A stretch of DNA of 64,000 nucleotides, from assembly GCF_001540865.1 (NCBI RefSeq), contig NC_033641.1:6312516-6376515 (forward strand), in the 5' to 3' direction. How positions within the stretch are numbered: the first letter of the stretch is position 1; each line of letters begins with the position of its first letter. The translations under genes were made by a program, and so were the position numbers. Positions 45,656-57,565 of this stretch are shown piece after piece. The notes below the pieces were generated by a model. That model was not told the DNA's origin and did no database searches. It saw only the letters and a program-made list of their open reading frames with translations. This stretch comes from Ananas comosus. Lineage: Eukaryota; Streptophyta; Magnoliopsida; Poales; Bromeliaceae.

Positions 45656-46035
45656 ACTCCAAAGTATATATATCCTCGAATAGAGTCTCCATCGAGGCGA
45701 TCCAAGTCTCCACAACCCAAGGATCCACAACCTTCCCGTCGAAAGTAAGAGGGTTGAAACTTTTGAAGGTCATGAGAGCTATCAGCACTTACTCTCTCTC
45801 GGCCTCCACTTCGGTTGAATCGGGGGCCGAGGATCTAGAAGCCGCCAGAGGAATCCCACCGAAGTAGGGTGAATCATCACCGGCACCGCTGCCATATTCA
45901 CTCCCTCAGTAGCATTAGGAATGCGCGTCAAAGGTGCAGGGGTTCCCGGCTTCTAGGTGCCGTCACCGCGGCCGCCGCCGCCTGTTGCGCCACTAATTCC
46001 TGAAGCTTCCCAATCTATCTGTAGCGTAATGTAGG
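45645..46035 (-). pseudogene. Gypsy gag, minus strand, broken
   Basis: Minus strand reads IGKLQELVAQQAAAAA near 46015 and, after stops, FNPLTFDGKVVDPWVVETWI with METLFED and EWDKVHLATHCFE, the start of a retrotrans_gag domain. It abuts the plus-strand gag head to head, so two elements or a rearranged one meet here. Confidence 0.65.
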
Positions 46036-46084
46036 TTCATCACTAGTAAATATATGAAACCTCAGTTTGCTTAAGCCACGTGGC

Positions 46085-46300
46085 AAACAAGGCGGAGGCG
46101 GGCGTGGGTGCGGGCGTGAGCGAGATCGGGCGTCAGGCGCGGGCATGAAGCGAGCGGGCGAGGGGGCGAGCTGGCGCGAACTCAGACTTGGGCGCAGGCG
46201 GGGCCCGGGGCGTGAGAGGGCGCGGGGCACGGGCACGGGCGCGGGCGCTAGCCAGCGTAAGTAGGCGCGAGCCGGCTCGGGCGCAAGCGCTCGCGCGTAG
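46085..46300. repeat. GC-rich imperfect (GGGCGC)n region
   Basis: Strongly G-rich on the plus strand with loose GCGGGCG and CGGGCAC units. The open frames over it are composition artefacts. Confidence 0.7.
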
Positions 46301-46439
46301 GATAGGCCTAGGGCCCACTCGAGGGAGTGAAGAAAGGAATTTTTCTTTTTTTTCCCCTTCTTTTTTTCTTCAATTTTTTAGCACTCGCGCTGGGCCCAGT
46401 GTAGGGGGCCCAGCCGGGGGAGAGGGGAGGAGCGTTTTA

Positions 46440-46750
46440 TTTATTTTTTCCCTCTCTCTCTCCATTTCTTTTTTTTTCTCTCTCTTTAATTTTTTTTATT
46501 TTTTCCCCTCTCTCTTCAATTTTTTTATCCATCTCTCTTCAAATATTTTTTTTTTATTTTTTTCCTCTCTCTTCAATTTTTTTATCTCTCTCTTCAATTT
46601 TTTTCCTCTCTCTTCAATTTTTTATTTTTTCTCTCTCCCTTCAATTTTTTTCTCCCTCTCTCTTCAATTTTTTTTCCTCTCTCTTCAATTTTTTTTCCCT
46701 ATCTTTTCAATTTTTTTCCTCTCTCTTCAATTTTTTCCCTCTTCAGATGT
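46440..46750 (+). repeat. Minisatellite of CCTCTCTCTTCAATTTTTTT-like units
   Basis: More than a dozen head-to-tail units of about 17-25 bases, each with CTCTCTTCAATTTTTT. A frame across it is pure Phe/Leu/Ser and not a gene. Confidence 0.85.
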
Positions 46751-47572
46751 GGAGAAGAAGATTTATCTATTTTTTAAAGTCCAATCTAATTTTTTATTTA
46801 TTATTATAAAACTTTAAAATATATAAATAATTTTTAAATAGTTTAGTCTGTTTGCATTAAATATAAATTTTAATTTTATACCGTTGAGTATTTAGATATA
46901 GATTGTACATTAAAAAATTTAAAAAAAATTTGATGGTGTTTAAGTTAATTTTATATTTTATAAAATTACTCAAATTTGATATATAGAAAAGTTGAATAAT
47001 AAAAACAAAATTTTGAAAAATTGAATTTACACTTTTCGCCCATAAAACTATAAACGAGTGACACTTTATTCCTCAAACTTAATGTGTTATGCTTTAAACT
47101 AGGGGTCATGTGATAATTTCATTATCAAACTTTAATTAGTTGTAATTTTTGACTCGAAATATGATATATTTTATTTTGGGATAATTGCCTATATACCCCT
47201 CAAGACTTCAAAAATATTTCATTTACCCCTACTTTTTTTTTTCTTCCCAATATATCCCTAATATGTTCCTCTGTTATTCTAAAATATCCCTGCCGTTATC
47301 ACCCGTTAAGTTAACTTAGGTTAAACATGAGTTAAATATCTACCACAGTTAAAAAAAATTAAAATACCACTTTTGTCCTTAACTTAAGGGCAAATAAGAA
47401 ATGTTGGTCATGGTCAAAGGGCATATTTGAAAAGACCAAAAAGTAAAATACTTTTTGTGCTCCTAACTTAAGGGCAAATAAGAAAAATCAGTGATGGTGG
47501 AAGGGTATATTTGAAAGGGCAAAATAAGAATTGCATAGAGAAAACAGAGTTCATTAACAGATTTTAACTTTA

Positions 47573-49655
47573 TGGTGCATTTGGTTCGCGCTATCTTTTA
47601 AAGATTCCTAGTAATCCAATGGGAATAAAAAAATATGACGATTTTTGGCTAAATGCACTAAGTAATCTAGTTGGTAATATTATATTCACTTGGGAATAAG
47701 ATTCACCCCAAAGTACTAATCTTATTCCCTTGAGGGAGGGTGGGTATCCTCATATTAATGGATTGGGTAATCATAATATGTCTAATCTCTTTCTTTCTTC
47801 TTATCCGCCGGCTAATTGATATTATTTTTCTTTACACTCTAACGTTATTTCTCTCTCTAAACTTATTTTTCTCTCTAAAATTCAACTTTTTTTCTCTCTC
47901 TAAACTAAGCTTTCTCTCTCTCTTTCTAAAATTTCAACTCTCTCACTCCCTCTAGTTTCGACTATATTTTTCTTTCTATTTTTTTAATTATGCTCTCTCT
48001 CTCNATAGATCGAGTGGCATTCGAAATGGTAAAGTGGACACTAGAGTTAGTGTGGGACAACAAAGAATAAATGTGATGTAAAGAATAATGATAATGGCTA
48101 AAGATAATGTAAAATAATGTGTAATACACTGAACTTTCGCAAATTGCAGAGTTCGAGTGTGTGGAATGAAGTGTGGAACTATTCTACATGTTCTAAATGA
48201 CTTGGACAAGTTTTTGAACAAGTTAGAGAGTGATTGGAGGGTTAAAAGTGAGAAAATGCATTGATTTGCGAAAATCAGCATTTTTCTGCTTGTTGTACCG
48301 GTACAGCCATCACCTTGTACCAGTACAGCATTGGCAGATTCGTGGCAGCAGGGCTAATTTGGTCATTTCACCTCTTGAGCCAATCTATTTGAACCCAGCA
48401 CAACTCTGGGAGCTTGCTGGAGTGTGCTAGAGCTCAGAGAAGGGTTTCTTCACCTTCTTCTCTCTTTCTCTCTAGGGTTTTTTCTCTCTCTACATAGAAT
48501 TCGTCGTTTCGCGCCGTTTCCGCGCCGCGCTCGTTGCTCGCTGATTGGAAGACTCGAGGAAAGTGTTTGGATCGTGGGGAGAGGGAATTTTGCTGAGTTT
48601 CTGTGAGGTTACCACCTGAGAAGCTGGTTGAAAGCTTTAGAGAGGTAATTTTAACTCGATTTTTCTCTAGTTTACGGTTTCGTATTGGTTTTGGACGCCT
48701 TTTCGTTTCGTTGCTTCCAACTGAGCTAGAAGTTGTTTTCAGCAGTAAAGAAGGGTTCTTTTGGCTACTAATTATCCATCTAAACTCAGAGATATGCTGC
48801 TTTAAAGCTTATGAAGGATAAGTAGTGAGTTATAACTCAATTTCGGAACTATACGCGGTTTATTGACGCAGTTTCGTATGATTCCTTCGCAGCAGGTTTT
48901 CGAACCATTTTGAGCTAATTGGATGACCTTGGGGACTGTCTCGAAGTGTTCTAGAAGTGTTCTAACCTGAGGTAAGTAGGAATTTCAGTTAGAAAACTGA
49001 ATTCGCATGATTCCGACTATATTGTTAGCAATTGACGACTTTGTTGCCGTTTTGGAAATAGTTCGCTGCGGGCTCGCAACGGACCTTCGGATTACCTCCG
49101 GCTGATACGTGAGGGATTTTGGAAGCTTAACTTGAGGTATTTATTGAGCCAAACAGGGATTTCAGCTATTATGATGTACTAAGTGCAATTGCGCCGAAAT
49201 TGGACATTTCGATCGTAATTTTGATACGATATTTATGCTTCGTGTTCAGCAGGATTGCGACCTAGTGGAGCTGATCCTTGGGACTCCTTTGGACTGATTT
49301 GAACTTAGTATTAGGTGGGTTTGACCTAACCAGAGCAAGTGAAGCTCCCCTATGTTCTATATGTATCTATAGAATACTCGCATAAGTGCATTTAGTGCTT
49401 ATGTGATTGATAGAGAATTTGAAATATATCATCGTGATGTTTGGTGCTTAAGTAGAATGAAATCTCTATAAAGTAGAGAACATATATACATGAAAGTATT
49501 TATATTCATNAATATTAAATAACATGGCTAATTAATATTACCGTGCGAACCAAAACACAGGAATTCTACATTCTTAGTAATAGGATGAATAAGAATAAGA
49601 TTCTCGGATATCTTTTATTCCTAGTAATCTTTAATAATGCGAACCAAACGCACCC
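47573..49655. mobile_element. Tourist-like MITE (PIF/Harbinger), nested
   Basis: Inverted ends TGGTGCATTTGGTTCGC and GCGAACCAAACGCACCC, with TTA duplicated on both sides (47570-47572 and 49656-49658), as expected for PIF/Harbinger. Its own length without the N-flanked segment is about 580 bases. Confidence 0.75.
48005..49509 (+). repeat. Gypsy LTR segment between two single Ns
   Basis: Begins like 43311 (ATAGATCGAGTGGCATTCGA), has an LTR start TGTAATACACTGAAC at 48119 and parallels 38850-40330 closely. It is bounded by N at 48004 and N at 49510 and has no target duplication at those points, so it may be an assembly fill. Confidence 0.6.
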
Positions 49656-49947
49656 TTAAAGGTATATTTGAAATAAGTTGAAACGTAAAAAGAGTATTTT
49701 CAATATTAACCTTCTAAGAGGGGTAAATCAGAAAGTCAGAAATTTTTCAGGGGTATATAAGCAATTGCCCCTTTTATTTTAGTACTCAATATTTATTGTT
49801 GCTATAAATATAATTTGTTATTCGTATGATTTTTGCCCTTATTTTTTTTAATCCTTCATATAATTTATTTTTATATTTTTATTGCAGTAATAGTTGTTTA
49901 TTCTTCAATTATTTTTTTTATATAATTCCTTGCCTCTTTTTTCTACT

Positions 49948-49987
<40 letters not shown>

Positions 49988-49990
49988 TTT
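49948..49990. repeat. (ATTT)n microsatellite
   Basis: About ten perfect ATTT units. Confidence 0.92.
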
Positions 49991-50034
49991 CTACGGAATC
50001 GTCTCGCCGCAACACGCGGGTCCTTCACTAATAT

Positions 50035-51480
50035 TTGAAAGAAAAGCAAAATAAGGACCCGAACTTGACGAAGATTCAAGCAAATATGGAAATTGATAAG
50101 GCAACGGAGTTCAGTGTAGACGCCTCAAGAGTGCTCAAATTCAGAGATCATTTATGTGTGCATGTGGATTCACAGATTCGAAAAGAAATTCTAAAGGAAG
50201 CACATATTTCTTTTGCACAATTCATCTTGATAGAACCAAAATATATAAGGACTTGAAGGTGAACTATTGGTAGAACAAAATGAAAAGGGATATTGAAAGA
50301 TATGTATTACAGTGCTCGATTTGCCAGTAAGTGAAAACTAAGCATAGAATGCCGGCTGGCAAGCTTTTGAATCTTCTAATACCTGTGTGAAAATGGGATA
50401 TGATTACCATAGACATTGTGATTGGATTGCCACGGTCGAAGGGCGGACATATTGCTATATGGGTAATATTAGATAGATTGACTAAATCTGCTCACTTTAT
50501 ACCGATTCATACTACATCGTCTAGGGATAAACTTGCTTAGGTGTATATTGATGAGATTTTGAGATTCCATGGTGTTTCAACCTCTATCATTTCAAATAGA
50601 GACCCAAGATTCATTTCATATTTTTGGAGGAGTCTACACACGGTCTTGAGGACTCAGATATATTTTACCACGACATTTCACCCACAGATTAACAAATAGT
50701 TAGAGAGTACGATTTAGATTCTTGAAAATATGTTAGGAGCATACATCCTTGACTATGGGGGTAGGTGGCATTGACACTTACCGATGGCAAAATTTGCTTA
50801 TAATAACAATTATCATGTAAGTATCAAGATGGCTCCATTTGAAGCCTTGTATGGTAGAAAGTGTGGATTCCCCTTATATTAGAGTGATGTGGGTGAAAGG
50901 AAGACTTTGGGTCTAGATATCATTATGGAAACAAAAGAAAAAGTCATAATTGCAAAGAGACATCTTGTGATTGTCCAGAGTCGACAGAAGAGCTATATTG
51001 ATGTTCAACGATGAGATCTCGAGTTTTAGGTGGGAGATTACGTACTTCTGAAGATTTAGCTGTCTAAAGGGATAAAGAGGTTTGGGATATGTGGGAAGCT
51101 CAGCCCACAATATGTATATTGGACCTTTCGAGGTACTCAAGTGAGATGGAACAGTAGCATATTAGCTTGCTCTACCGTCGAGATTGGTCGAAGTCCATGA
51201 TGTATTCCATGTTTTTTCGTTGAGATGATACATTTTTGACCTCTCGCATGTGATCAACTTTGCTCCACTTGAGCAAAGTGAGGATTTGACCTACGAGGAA
51301 CACCTGGTTCGAATTTTGGCACAAGAAGTTAGAGCAACCATGAAGAACCGGATTATTCCTTATGTGAAAGTCTTATAGAGCAACCATGAAGAGCGAGAGG
51401 CAACGTGGGAGCTCGAGGATCAGATGAAGGAGACCTATTCCTACCTATTCGGGAGCTCAGATTTGTATTTTAAAGTTTTG
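50035..51480 (+). pseudogene. Gypsy integrase to pol C-terminus, heavily decayed
   Basis: Scattered frames keep recognisable parts: LRFRDHLCV-like text near 50135, the zinc-finger region, a DIVIGLPRSK-like core near 50415, and the C-terminal VEVHDVFHVFSLR near 51190 with EEHLVRILAQE and NHEEREATWE, which is the usual end of Tekay-type pol. Many stops. A purine tract (AGGGGAAAAGGA) and an LTR start follow at 51510. Confidence 0.75.
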
Positions 51481-51509
51481 AGAATTAAACTTTTTGTAGG
51501 GGAAAAGGA

Positions 51510-52390
51510 TGTAATACGCTGGACTTTAGCAAATTGACAAAGTTGCAGTTTGAGTTGCTTGACAGCATATTTTTGGAATGCTAGATCAAGTTAGGACCGT
51601 TTTGGCGTGAAGCTGACACGAAAACATAAGTTGGAATCAAGTTTTGGCCCAATCTAAGGTTTTTGCCACTTGTCGAACTCCCGAAAAATGTTTAGGGCGC
51701 TCGGAAGTACTGTTTCGGCTAATTTGATTTCGGACCCTTACCTTGTAAGCGCCTAGCTTGGCGGAAGATGATCCAAATCTGGTTTCGACCCTGGATCTGG
51801 ACGATGGGGTATTATTTGTAGCAATCGGGAAACTGGTAGGTGCATGATTAAGTAATAAATAAGTTGATGCATGACGCAGCGTGTTGACTCCTCAAGGTAA
51901 CTTATTAAGTTAGAGTTTCCGGATGCAAGAACCGATCGAGTGCCCGGAAAGATAGTGATTTGGATGCATTCGGATGACCGACCAGGTGCTAGAGATCGAG
52001 GACGTGCAAAATGGCTCGAACAGGAGGTTTCGATTTCGAACACCCAAATTAAATTAAGGGATCAGGCGCCCGATCGAAATGTTGGGTTTTTTGGCCGAAA
52101 ATGGAAATTTTATAATTTTAGGACTCGTGACGTGCAGTTATTACATTACATATTTTGGCTACGGAGTTCCTTTTTCTGTTTGCATGAAGAGGCAGAGAGA
52201 GAACATAAGGGAGATAGAGCGAGAGAGAGAGAGAGAGAGAGAGAGGAAGAAAGAGAGAGAAGGATTAACTTCGAGTTCCAATGCTATCTCCTATATTATG
52301 TTCCTCTTCTATGTCAGAGACGATTTTATGAATTTCCGGATTTTTGTATACTATATATTATACTGCGACTCCTGCTGATTAATTATTAAC
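51510..52390 (+). repeat. 3' LTR start of the decayed gypsy element
   Basis: TGTAATACGCTGGACTTTAG right after a polypurine tract. The start matches the family at 48119 and 10735, but similarity fades, and the end is not found. Confidence 0.6.
52221..52245. repeat. (GA)n microsatellite
   Basis: About twelve GA units within the LTR-like sequence. Confidence 0.9.
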
Positions 52391-53218
52391 TGTGAGTCAA
52401 ATAACTTTTCACTCACTAAATTTGGCCATATTGACTGAATCCTACCGGTTAATTAGTATGTCAAAATTACTATTATCATTATGCCATATGACATAGTAAA
52501 ATATTTAATTAAGAGCAATATGATAATTTTGTGTTGAATTGATATTTAAAGAAGTTTTTATTTTTTCTAACAAAGAAGCCCTTTTTCGTGAGCCCAAAGG
52601 TTGACCAGATATTTTACTCCAACTGGGCGAAAGAATAGTATTCAAGTTCAACTTCCCACCTATGAGACAAGAATATTTCATTGCAGGTAAGTCAGAAGCA
52701 TTATTGGAGCAGCAAGTCTATACTTAATTTTCCTTTTTTTTTTTTTTCCTTTTTTTCTTTTGTAATAATGTAAGAAGACCTCCATAGCTATAGGCCATTT
52801 TGAAATATTCTTAAACATTTCTTTTGATCGATACCTCCTCCTAGTTTTAATACTAGACTAGAAGTTTCTGATCTTTGTCCAAATTCAGTAAAATTAGCAA
52901 CTCATTTAGAAATCCACCATTAACAACAAAAAAACATTCACTGCTTCATCAGCTGAAAAACTGTTCAGACTAGTTAAACTTAAGAAGCTCATTATCACAT
53001 TTAATAAGAATCAGAATTAAAAGTTGAGGAGGTATCAATCAAGCAGAAGAGAATTAATTGTCTATTTTACGATGCCCATTCATTCTTACGTTTTCTTTTG
53101 AGGAAAAGTCTGCACTCAGTTTTGGTGCCTGGATGACTCACAACCACTGAAAGCGGAGATCCAACAACACAAATACTCAGTTTCTTGCAAGTAAAAGATG
53201 TTACATCAAATCTTGAGA
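52391..53218. other. 3' flank of host gene 2
   Basis: Lies after the stop codon of the minus-strand exon at 53219. AT-rich; no gene or repeat recognised. The first few hundred bases next to 53219 are probably 3' UTR. Confidence 0.4.
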
Positions 53219-53398
53219 TTATGATTTGTCGAGAAGATTTTCCAAGTACAAATTCAAAATGTATCTTCCAGTCGACTGTACGTCGAGCCTCTTCTCGCTT
53301 GGTTCGTACTTTCCCTTTCGTAGCTGGTACCGATGAGTAACAGCAGAAACTGTGTAAGCCCGGCCTTCAATGGTGACACTCTCTCCACAGTGTATGTT
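53219..53398 (-). CDS. Last exon of an unidentified conserved plant gene
   Basis: A 180-base exon opened by a TATTTGAAGCAG|AAC acceptor (53399/53398) and closed by TGA or TAA at 53219-53221, in frame 0, coding 59 residues. It has a compact, protein-like composition: GESVTIEGRAYTVSAVTHRY, then YEPSEKRLDVQSTGRY and the C-terminus NLYLENLLDKS. The VTIEG..Y.V..V.HRY block resembles a small beta-rich fold. I believe the sequence is a conserved plant C-terminus but I cannot name the protein. The methionine three codons upstream lies in the intron and is not the start. Upstream exons are not visible to the right and would need an intron running at least to the window's end or through the TRIM and copia element. 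Confidence 0.65.
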   Translation of the reverse strand, partial: NIHCGESVTIEGRAYTVSAVTHRYQLRKGKYEPSEKRLDVQSTGRYILNLYLENLLDKS

Positions 53399-54224
53399 CT
53401 GCTTCAAATATAGAAAATGAAGTGAAAGAATTTCAGTAACTTGTTCACCTAAAAAAGAAGAAAAAACTCATTTAAGTTTTTTCACCCTTCAAGCGAGAAC
53501 TACAAATTGCATTATCGTTTCAAAACGAAATGTGTGGCATGCTATGTTTCTCTCTCTCTCAAAAAAAAAAAAAAAAGAAATCCAGAATTAAGACGATAAG
53601 AAATTGTTTTATTTGCATATTGTACCATACGTAAAGCATCCAAAGCTTATTTCCTGAATACTGTTAAAGATAATAGTAACTTTCTTTAAATATCTGACAA
53701 TATGCTGAATTAAGCTTCTTGTTTTAGAATAATTTGTTGGTTAGCGGTAATTTGTTGGTTAGTAGTACCGAACCCAGCACTAATTGATAGCAAGTTATGC
53801 TGACTCTTCACTAACAGCAATAGTCAGAAACAGAATAAGCTAGAAATAATCAGAGTTTCTTGATTTGGAAAGCCCAAAATGTGAATGTAAAAATGTATTG
53901 CTTTATCATTTATTTTACTAAAAATTTGAAACTTGAAGTATACTGTAACTATCCAAAATTAAAGTCAACAACTCTACATTACAAGATAGAACTTTCCCAT
54001 ATCCAGTATTTGACTACACTGGTTTAATTGACACGAATATACGAATCTCCACATCTATATTTGTAGTAGCCTAACCTCCACATAATTCAACAAACATCAG
54101 CTGTGCAGCCTTAGAGTGTAGATTGTTCTCTCTGAACCACTAAAACATACATGATGGACAACAAGTTGCAAATCTTTACATTTGATACAAGGGTAGAAAG
54201 TTGCAATTCTCCAGATCAAAATTT

Positions 54225-54665
54225 TCGGTTTGGAAAAATCCAGAACCGGACCAAACTGATTTATTTTCGGAACTGAACCAAACCAAACCTTGATTCAGTT
54301 TGGTTCATTTTGGTCTGGTTCCATAGCTTTTAGAAATCTTTTTTTTTTTACTTCTGTATATTCATGATTTAAGAATCGAAAATGAATGGTAAAGAAAATT
54401 ATGTAAGAAAACTGAATCTGAACCATACAATTTAAAATGTGGTTGTGAAATGAGTTTAGAATTTTGAATATATGATTAGGATAAAAAGTGTGAGTAATAT
54501 CATTATTCACTTTTTAATTTGGTTCGGTTAAGAAAAGTGACAAAACTGAAGCGAGACAAAAAATCGAACTTTGACTATTCTAACAACCAAACCAAAGCAA
54601 AAACCAAATAAGCTGAGCCAAATTGCCTTATTTATTTCGGTTTGGATCGGCGAACACCCCTGCTA
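54225..54665. repeat. MITE-like region with GGTTTGG and CCAAACC words
   Basis: Repeated AACCAAACC and GGTTCGGTT words on both arms with an end AACACCCCTGC, like plant hAT-type MITEs. Ends and duplication not settled. Confidence 0.35.
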
Positions 54666-55423
54666 TTAAGAATGGGATGTTAACGCTAAGGCTCGGGAGT
54701 TAAATTCACCTCTCCCAATTAGCTAGGAAAAATAAATGCAGTTCAATATCTCCTTTGTTTTAAAAAAAAAGTTTTAATTTTCTGAAAGTTAAGAGATTTC
54801 TCTCCTCTATCCCCCCACCCCGACCCGCGAAGAAAAAAATACAAAAAGAAAAAAGGTTTAGTATTCTCAGAGTTACCAACATATCATGGTTACGTTTTTC
54901 TCCTTTTTTATTTGTGGGAAACTTGCTCTATCACTCAATATTTCTCACAACACAGATAATAAAACCATATAATTAATATCTCTCTCTTTTCACAAAAGGT
55001 GTTGAAGAATATCTATGGATTAATGAATATAAACTGTTTCTTTGGAATCATTCATTAATAGCTGGTAATTTGAGCGGTTGACTTGAGCTACAAATTAATA
55101 GAGACAGACTTCATAGAAAACATTCTAGAATCATAGTATCTCGTTGTTCTAAGTTTATCAATGATTATTCGTCTTATCTCATGCAAAGTCCTAGGCTCTT
55201 CGAAATTGAATTGTGAAACTCCCATTTCTCCAAGTCTTTGCAAATGCAGCAATACTAATCAAACTGCACATCTGTCTCACGGTTTTTCTTTCTTTTCTTT
55301 TCTTTTCCTTTTGCTGCTAACTGGATAGTTACCAATTGAGAAAAAATAAAAGATAACATCATAAACGTTTTGTCATGCATAGAAAATTCAGAAGGTAAGC
55401 TCAAAGCACAATAAATGCAAAAA

Positions 55424-56314
55424 CTATGTTGCACAGATACGGATACGGGAATACGGATACGACACGATACGGATACGGTGATACGGCAATTCCTAAAACT
55501 TCTAGGATACGATACGCGGGATATACTTGAATAAAATATTATTTTAAATATATTTAAATATATGTTGATTATATGTAATGATATATTGAGAACAATCAGA
55601 ATATCTAGACTATATTAAGGAATATATTCTAATATGCATTAACTTGTATAATTGTTTTACATATGTTCATAAAAAAAGATAATCAATCATATAAAATAAT
55701 AATTCAAAAAGTATCAAACCAACTATCATCCAACTTGATCAAATGATAACAATAGATATGTAGTTGCACAAACTAGATAATTAGTCATTCAATATACATG
55801 TCTGTTTTGTTAGTTCTATTATTAAAATAGTAATAAAAAAATATGGTAGCAATTTAATAGAGAAGTAAAAAAAATCATATTTTCTATAGCCTTTGTTGCT
55901 TAATGCTAGGTTGACAAATTAGATGAAAGAGAGTAAATATTGTGTGAAGATAGAACGAGAGGGAGCGCCTTCTACCATTCAAGAGCAAAAAGATAGATGA
56001 AATGACAAATTGAACAGAGATTGGCGTTTTTCTCACTCTTTTCCTTCTTTCTAATAGGTTTGGACGTGAGTTTTTTAAAAAAATTTTAAGTTTCGATCAT
56101 TTTAGATCAAAAAAGAATCTGGCCGTGTCCCCCCCGTATCCCCCCGTATCCCTCACGTATCCGAGCCGTATCCGATATTTTTTTACTTTTTAAAAATGCC
56201 GGATACTTCATTCCCGTATCGGACACGTATCGGGCGCGTATCGGGCGCGTATCGGTATCCGATACGTATCCGATATGGGTACGGCATGAAATTTGAAGTA
56301 TCCGTGCTTCATAG
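55424..56314. mobile_element. 891-bp hAT-like element, copy 1
   Basis: Inverted ends CTATGTTGCACAGATACGG and CGTGCTTCATAG, subterminal GGATACG/CGTATCC arrays, and a perfect 8-bp duplication TGCAAAAA (55416-55423 and 56315-56322). No coding frame of note, so non-autonomous. It matches 60682-61572 over its whole length. Confidence 0.9.
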
Positions 56315-56717
56315 TGCAAAAAGATAAAACTCAAATAAATTGCATGTTCAACTAGAGATATTTGCTTCAAAATCTCCATTTTCAGAAGAAAATGGACAGA
56401 AAATGATTAGCAATTGACAGAAACAAGCTTTCGCATTGGTCTCAGGATACAAGATGAGAAACTGCACTAGAAACCTTGTTTTCCTCTTGCATAGATGGAT
56501 TAAGCTCAAATAATGTCCAAGCTAACTTCTCTCAATTGTCGTAATGCATCTTAGGTAATTGTAGCACACATATTTACAACCTGTAGTCTCTAAGATGCCA
56601 CCAATATGTAACTTGAAGTTAAGGTTCAAGCACATCTCAAAGTAAATGAAAGAAAAAAAATGAAAATCTTATATGTTCTCTTTTGCATAGAGATAACTTT
56701 CATTTTAACTCTATGAC

Positions 56718-57519
56718 TATAACGCCACAATAGTCCCACATCGGGTGAGAAACTGATTCTGATTAGAATATATGAAGCCTACACGCTAGTAATAATAACT
56801 AGACTTAACATTTTGGGCCGGTGGTTTGGCTCAACGAGTTATTATTGTTAGCGGGTCTGGTCGTTACATTTGGTATCAGAGCCAGTTCACCAGCTAGAAG
56901 TGTGGGATGAGTCTTGACTAAGCCAAGGTCAAGCTAAGTTAGGGTCAGAATGACAAAGACTAGTAAAATAAGTCTTACATCGCCTGGTGATCTTGGGCTA
57001 TGTGTGTTTAGGGCTGACGAGGACGTCAGGGCCTAAACGGGGACAGTCACATCGAATGGGAGATTTAGACACTAGTAATAATAACTGGCTTAAGCATTTT
57101 GGGCCGGTTGTTTGGGCCCAACGAGTTATTGTTGTTAGCGGGTCGGGTCGTTACAATTGGTATCAGAGTCGAATACCAGCCGGAAGTGTAAGAGCTAAGT
57201 GCCATGCGGGGCAAAGTGCTACACCAACGGGTTTGGTAGGAGCCACCTCTTGAACCCGTAGGAGCCACCTCTAGAATCTCACATCACTTGGTACTTCTGG
57301 CCCTGGTCTGTCTGTCTGTGATCTGGTTTGAACTTGATGAGAACGTCAGGTCTAAACAGGGGGAGTTTGTAACGCCCCAATAGTCCCATATCGGGTGAGA
57401 AGCTGATTCTGATTAGAATATATGAAACCTACACGCTAGTAATAATCACTGGGCTTAAGCATTTTGGGCCGGTGGTTTGGTTTAACGAGTTATTGTTGCT
57501 AGCAGGTTGGGTCGTTACA
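56718..57519 (+). mobile_element. TRIM retrotransposon with three LTR-like repeats
   Basis: LTRs of about 151 bases (56718-56868 and 57368-57519) begin TATAACGCC/TGTAACGCC and end GTCGTTACA. Primer sites TGGTATCAGAGCC at 56871 and TGGTATCAGAGT at 57158 follow two LTR ends, the second being a shortened middle LTR (about 57045-57155). A purine tract ending GGGGGAGTT precedes the last LTR. Flanks ATGAC and GTGAC fit a 5-bp duplication with one change. No coding capacity. No 5S rRNA-like part was seen, so it is not Cassandra. Confidence 0.8.
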
Positions 57520-57565
57520 GTGACACTCCTAGCATTTGGAATAGTTCTAAATAAAAGGTATAATA

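Larger units (their letters stand above)
47178..49771. mobile_element. MITE with 9-bp target duplication (Mutator-like)
   Basis: Ends GGGATAATTGCCTATATACC and its imperfect inverse GGTATATAAGCAATTGCCCC; flanked by a perfect 9-bp duplication TTTTATTTT (47169-47177 and 49772-49780). Nine bases points to a Mutator-like origin. It hosts the Tourist-like MITE at 47573-49655. Confidence 0.75.

Noticed and set aside
46188..46817. 209-codon frame rich in Phe, Leu and Ser
   Set aside because: It reads straight through the CTCTCTTCAATTTTTT minisatellite and the G-rich repeat; not a protein.
56718..57519. Cassandra-type TRIM
   Set aside because: The LTRs lack the 5S rRNA-like segment that defines Cassandra.
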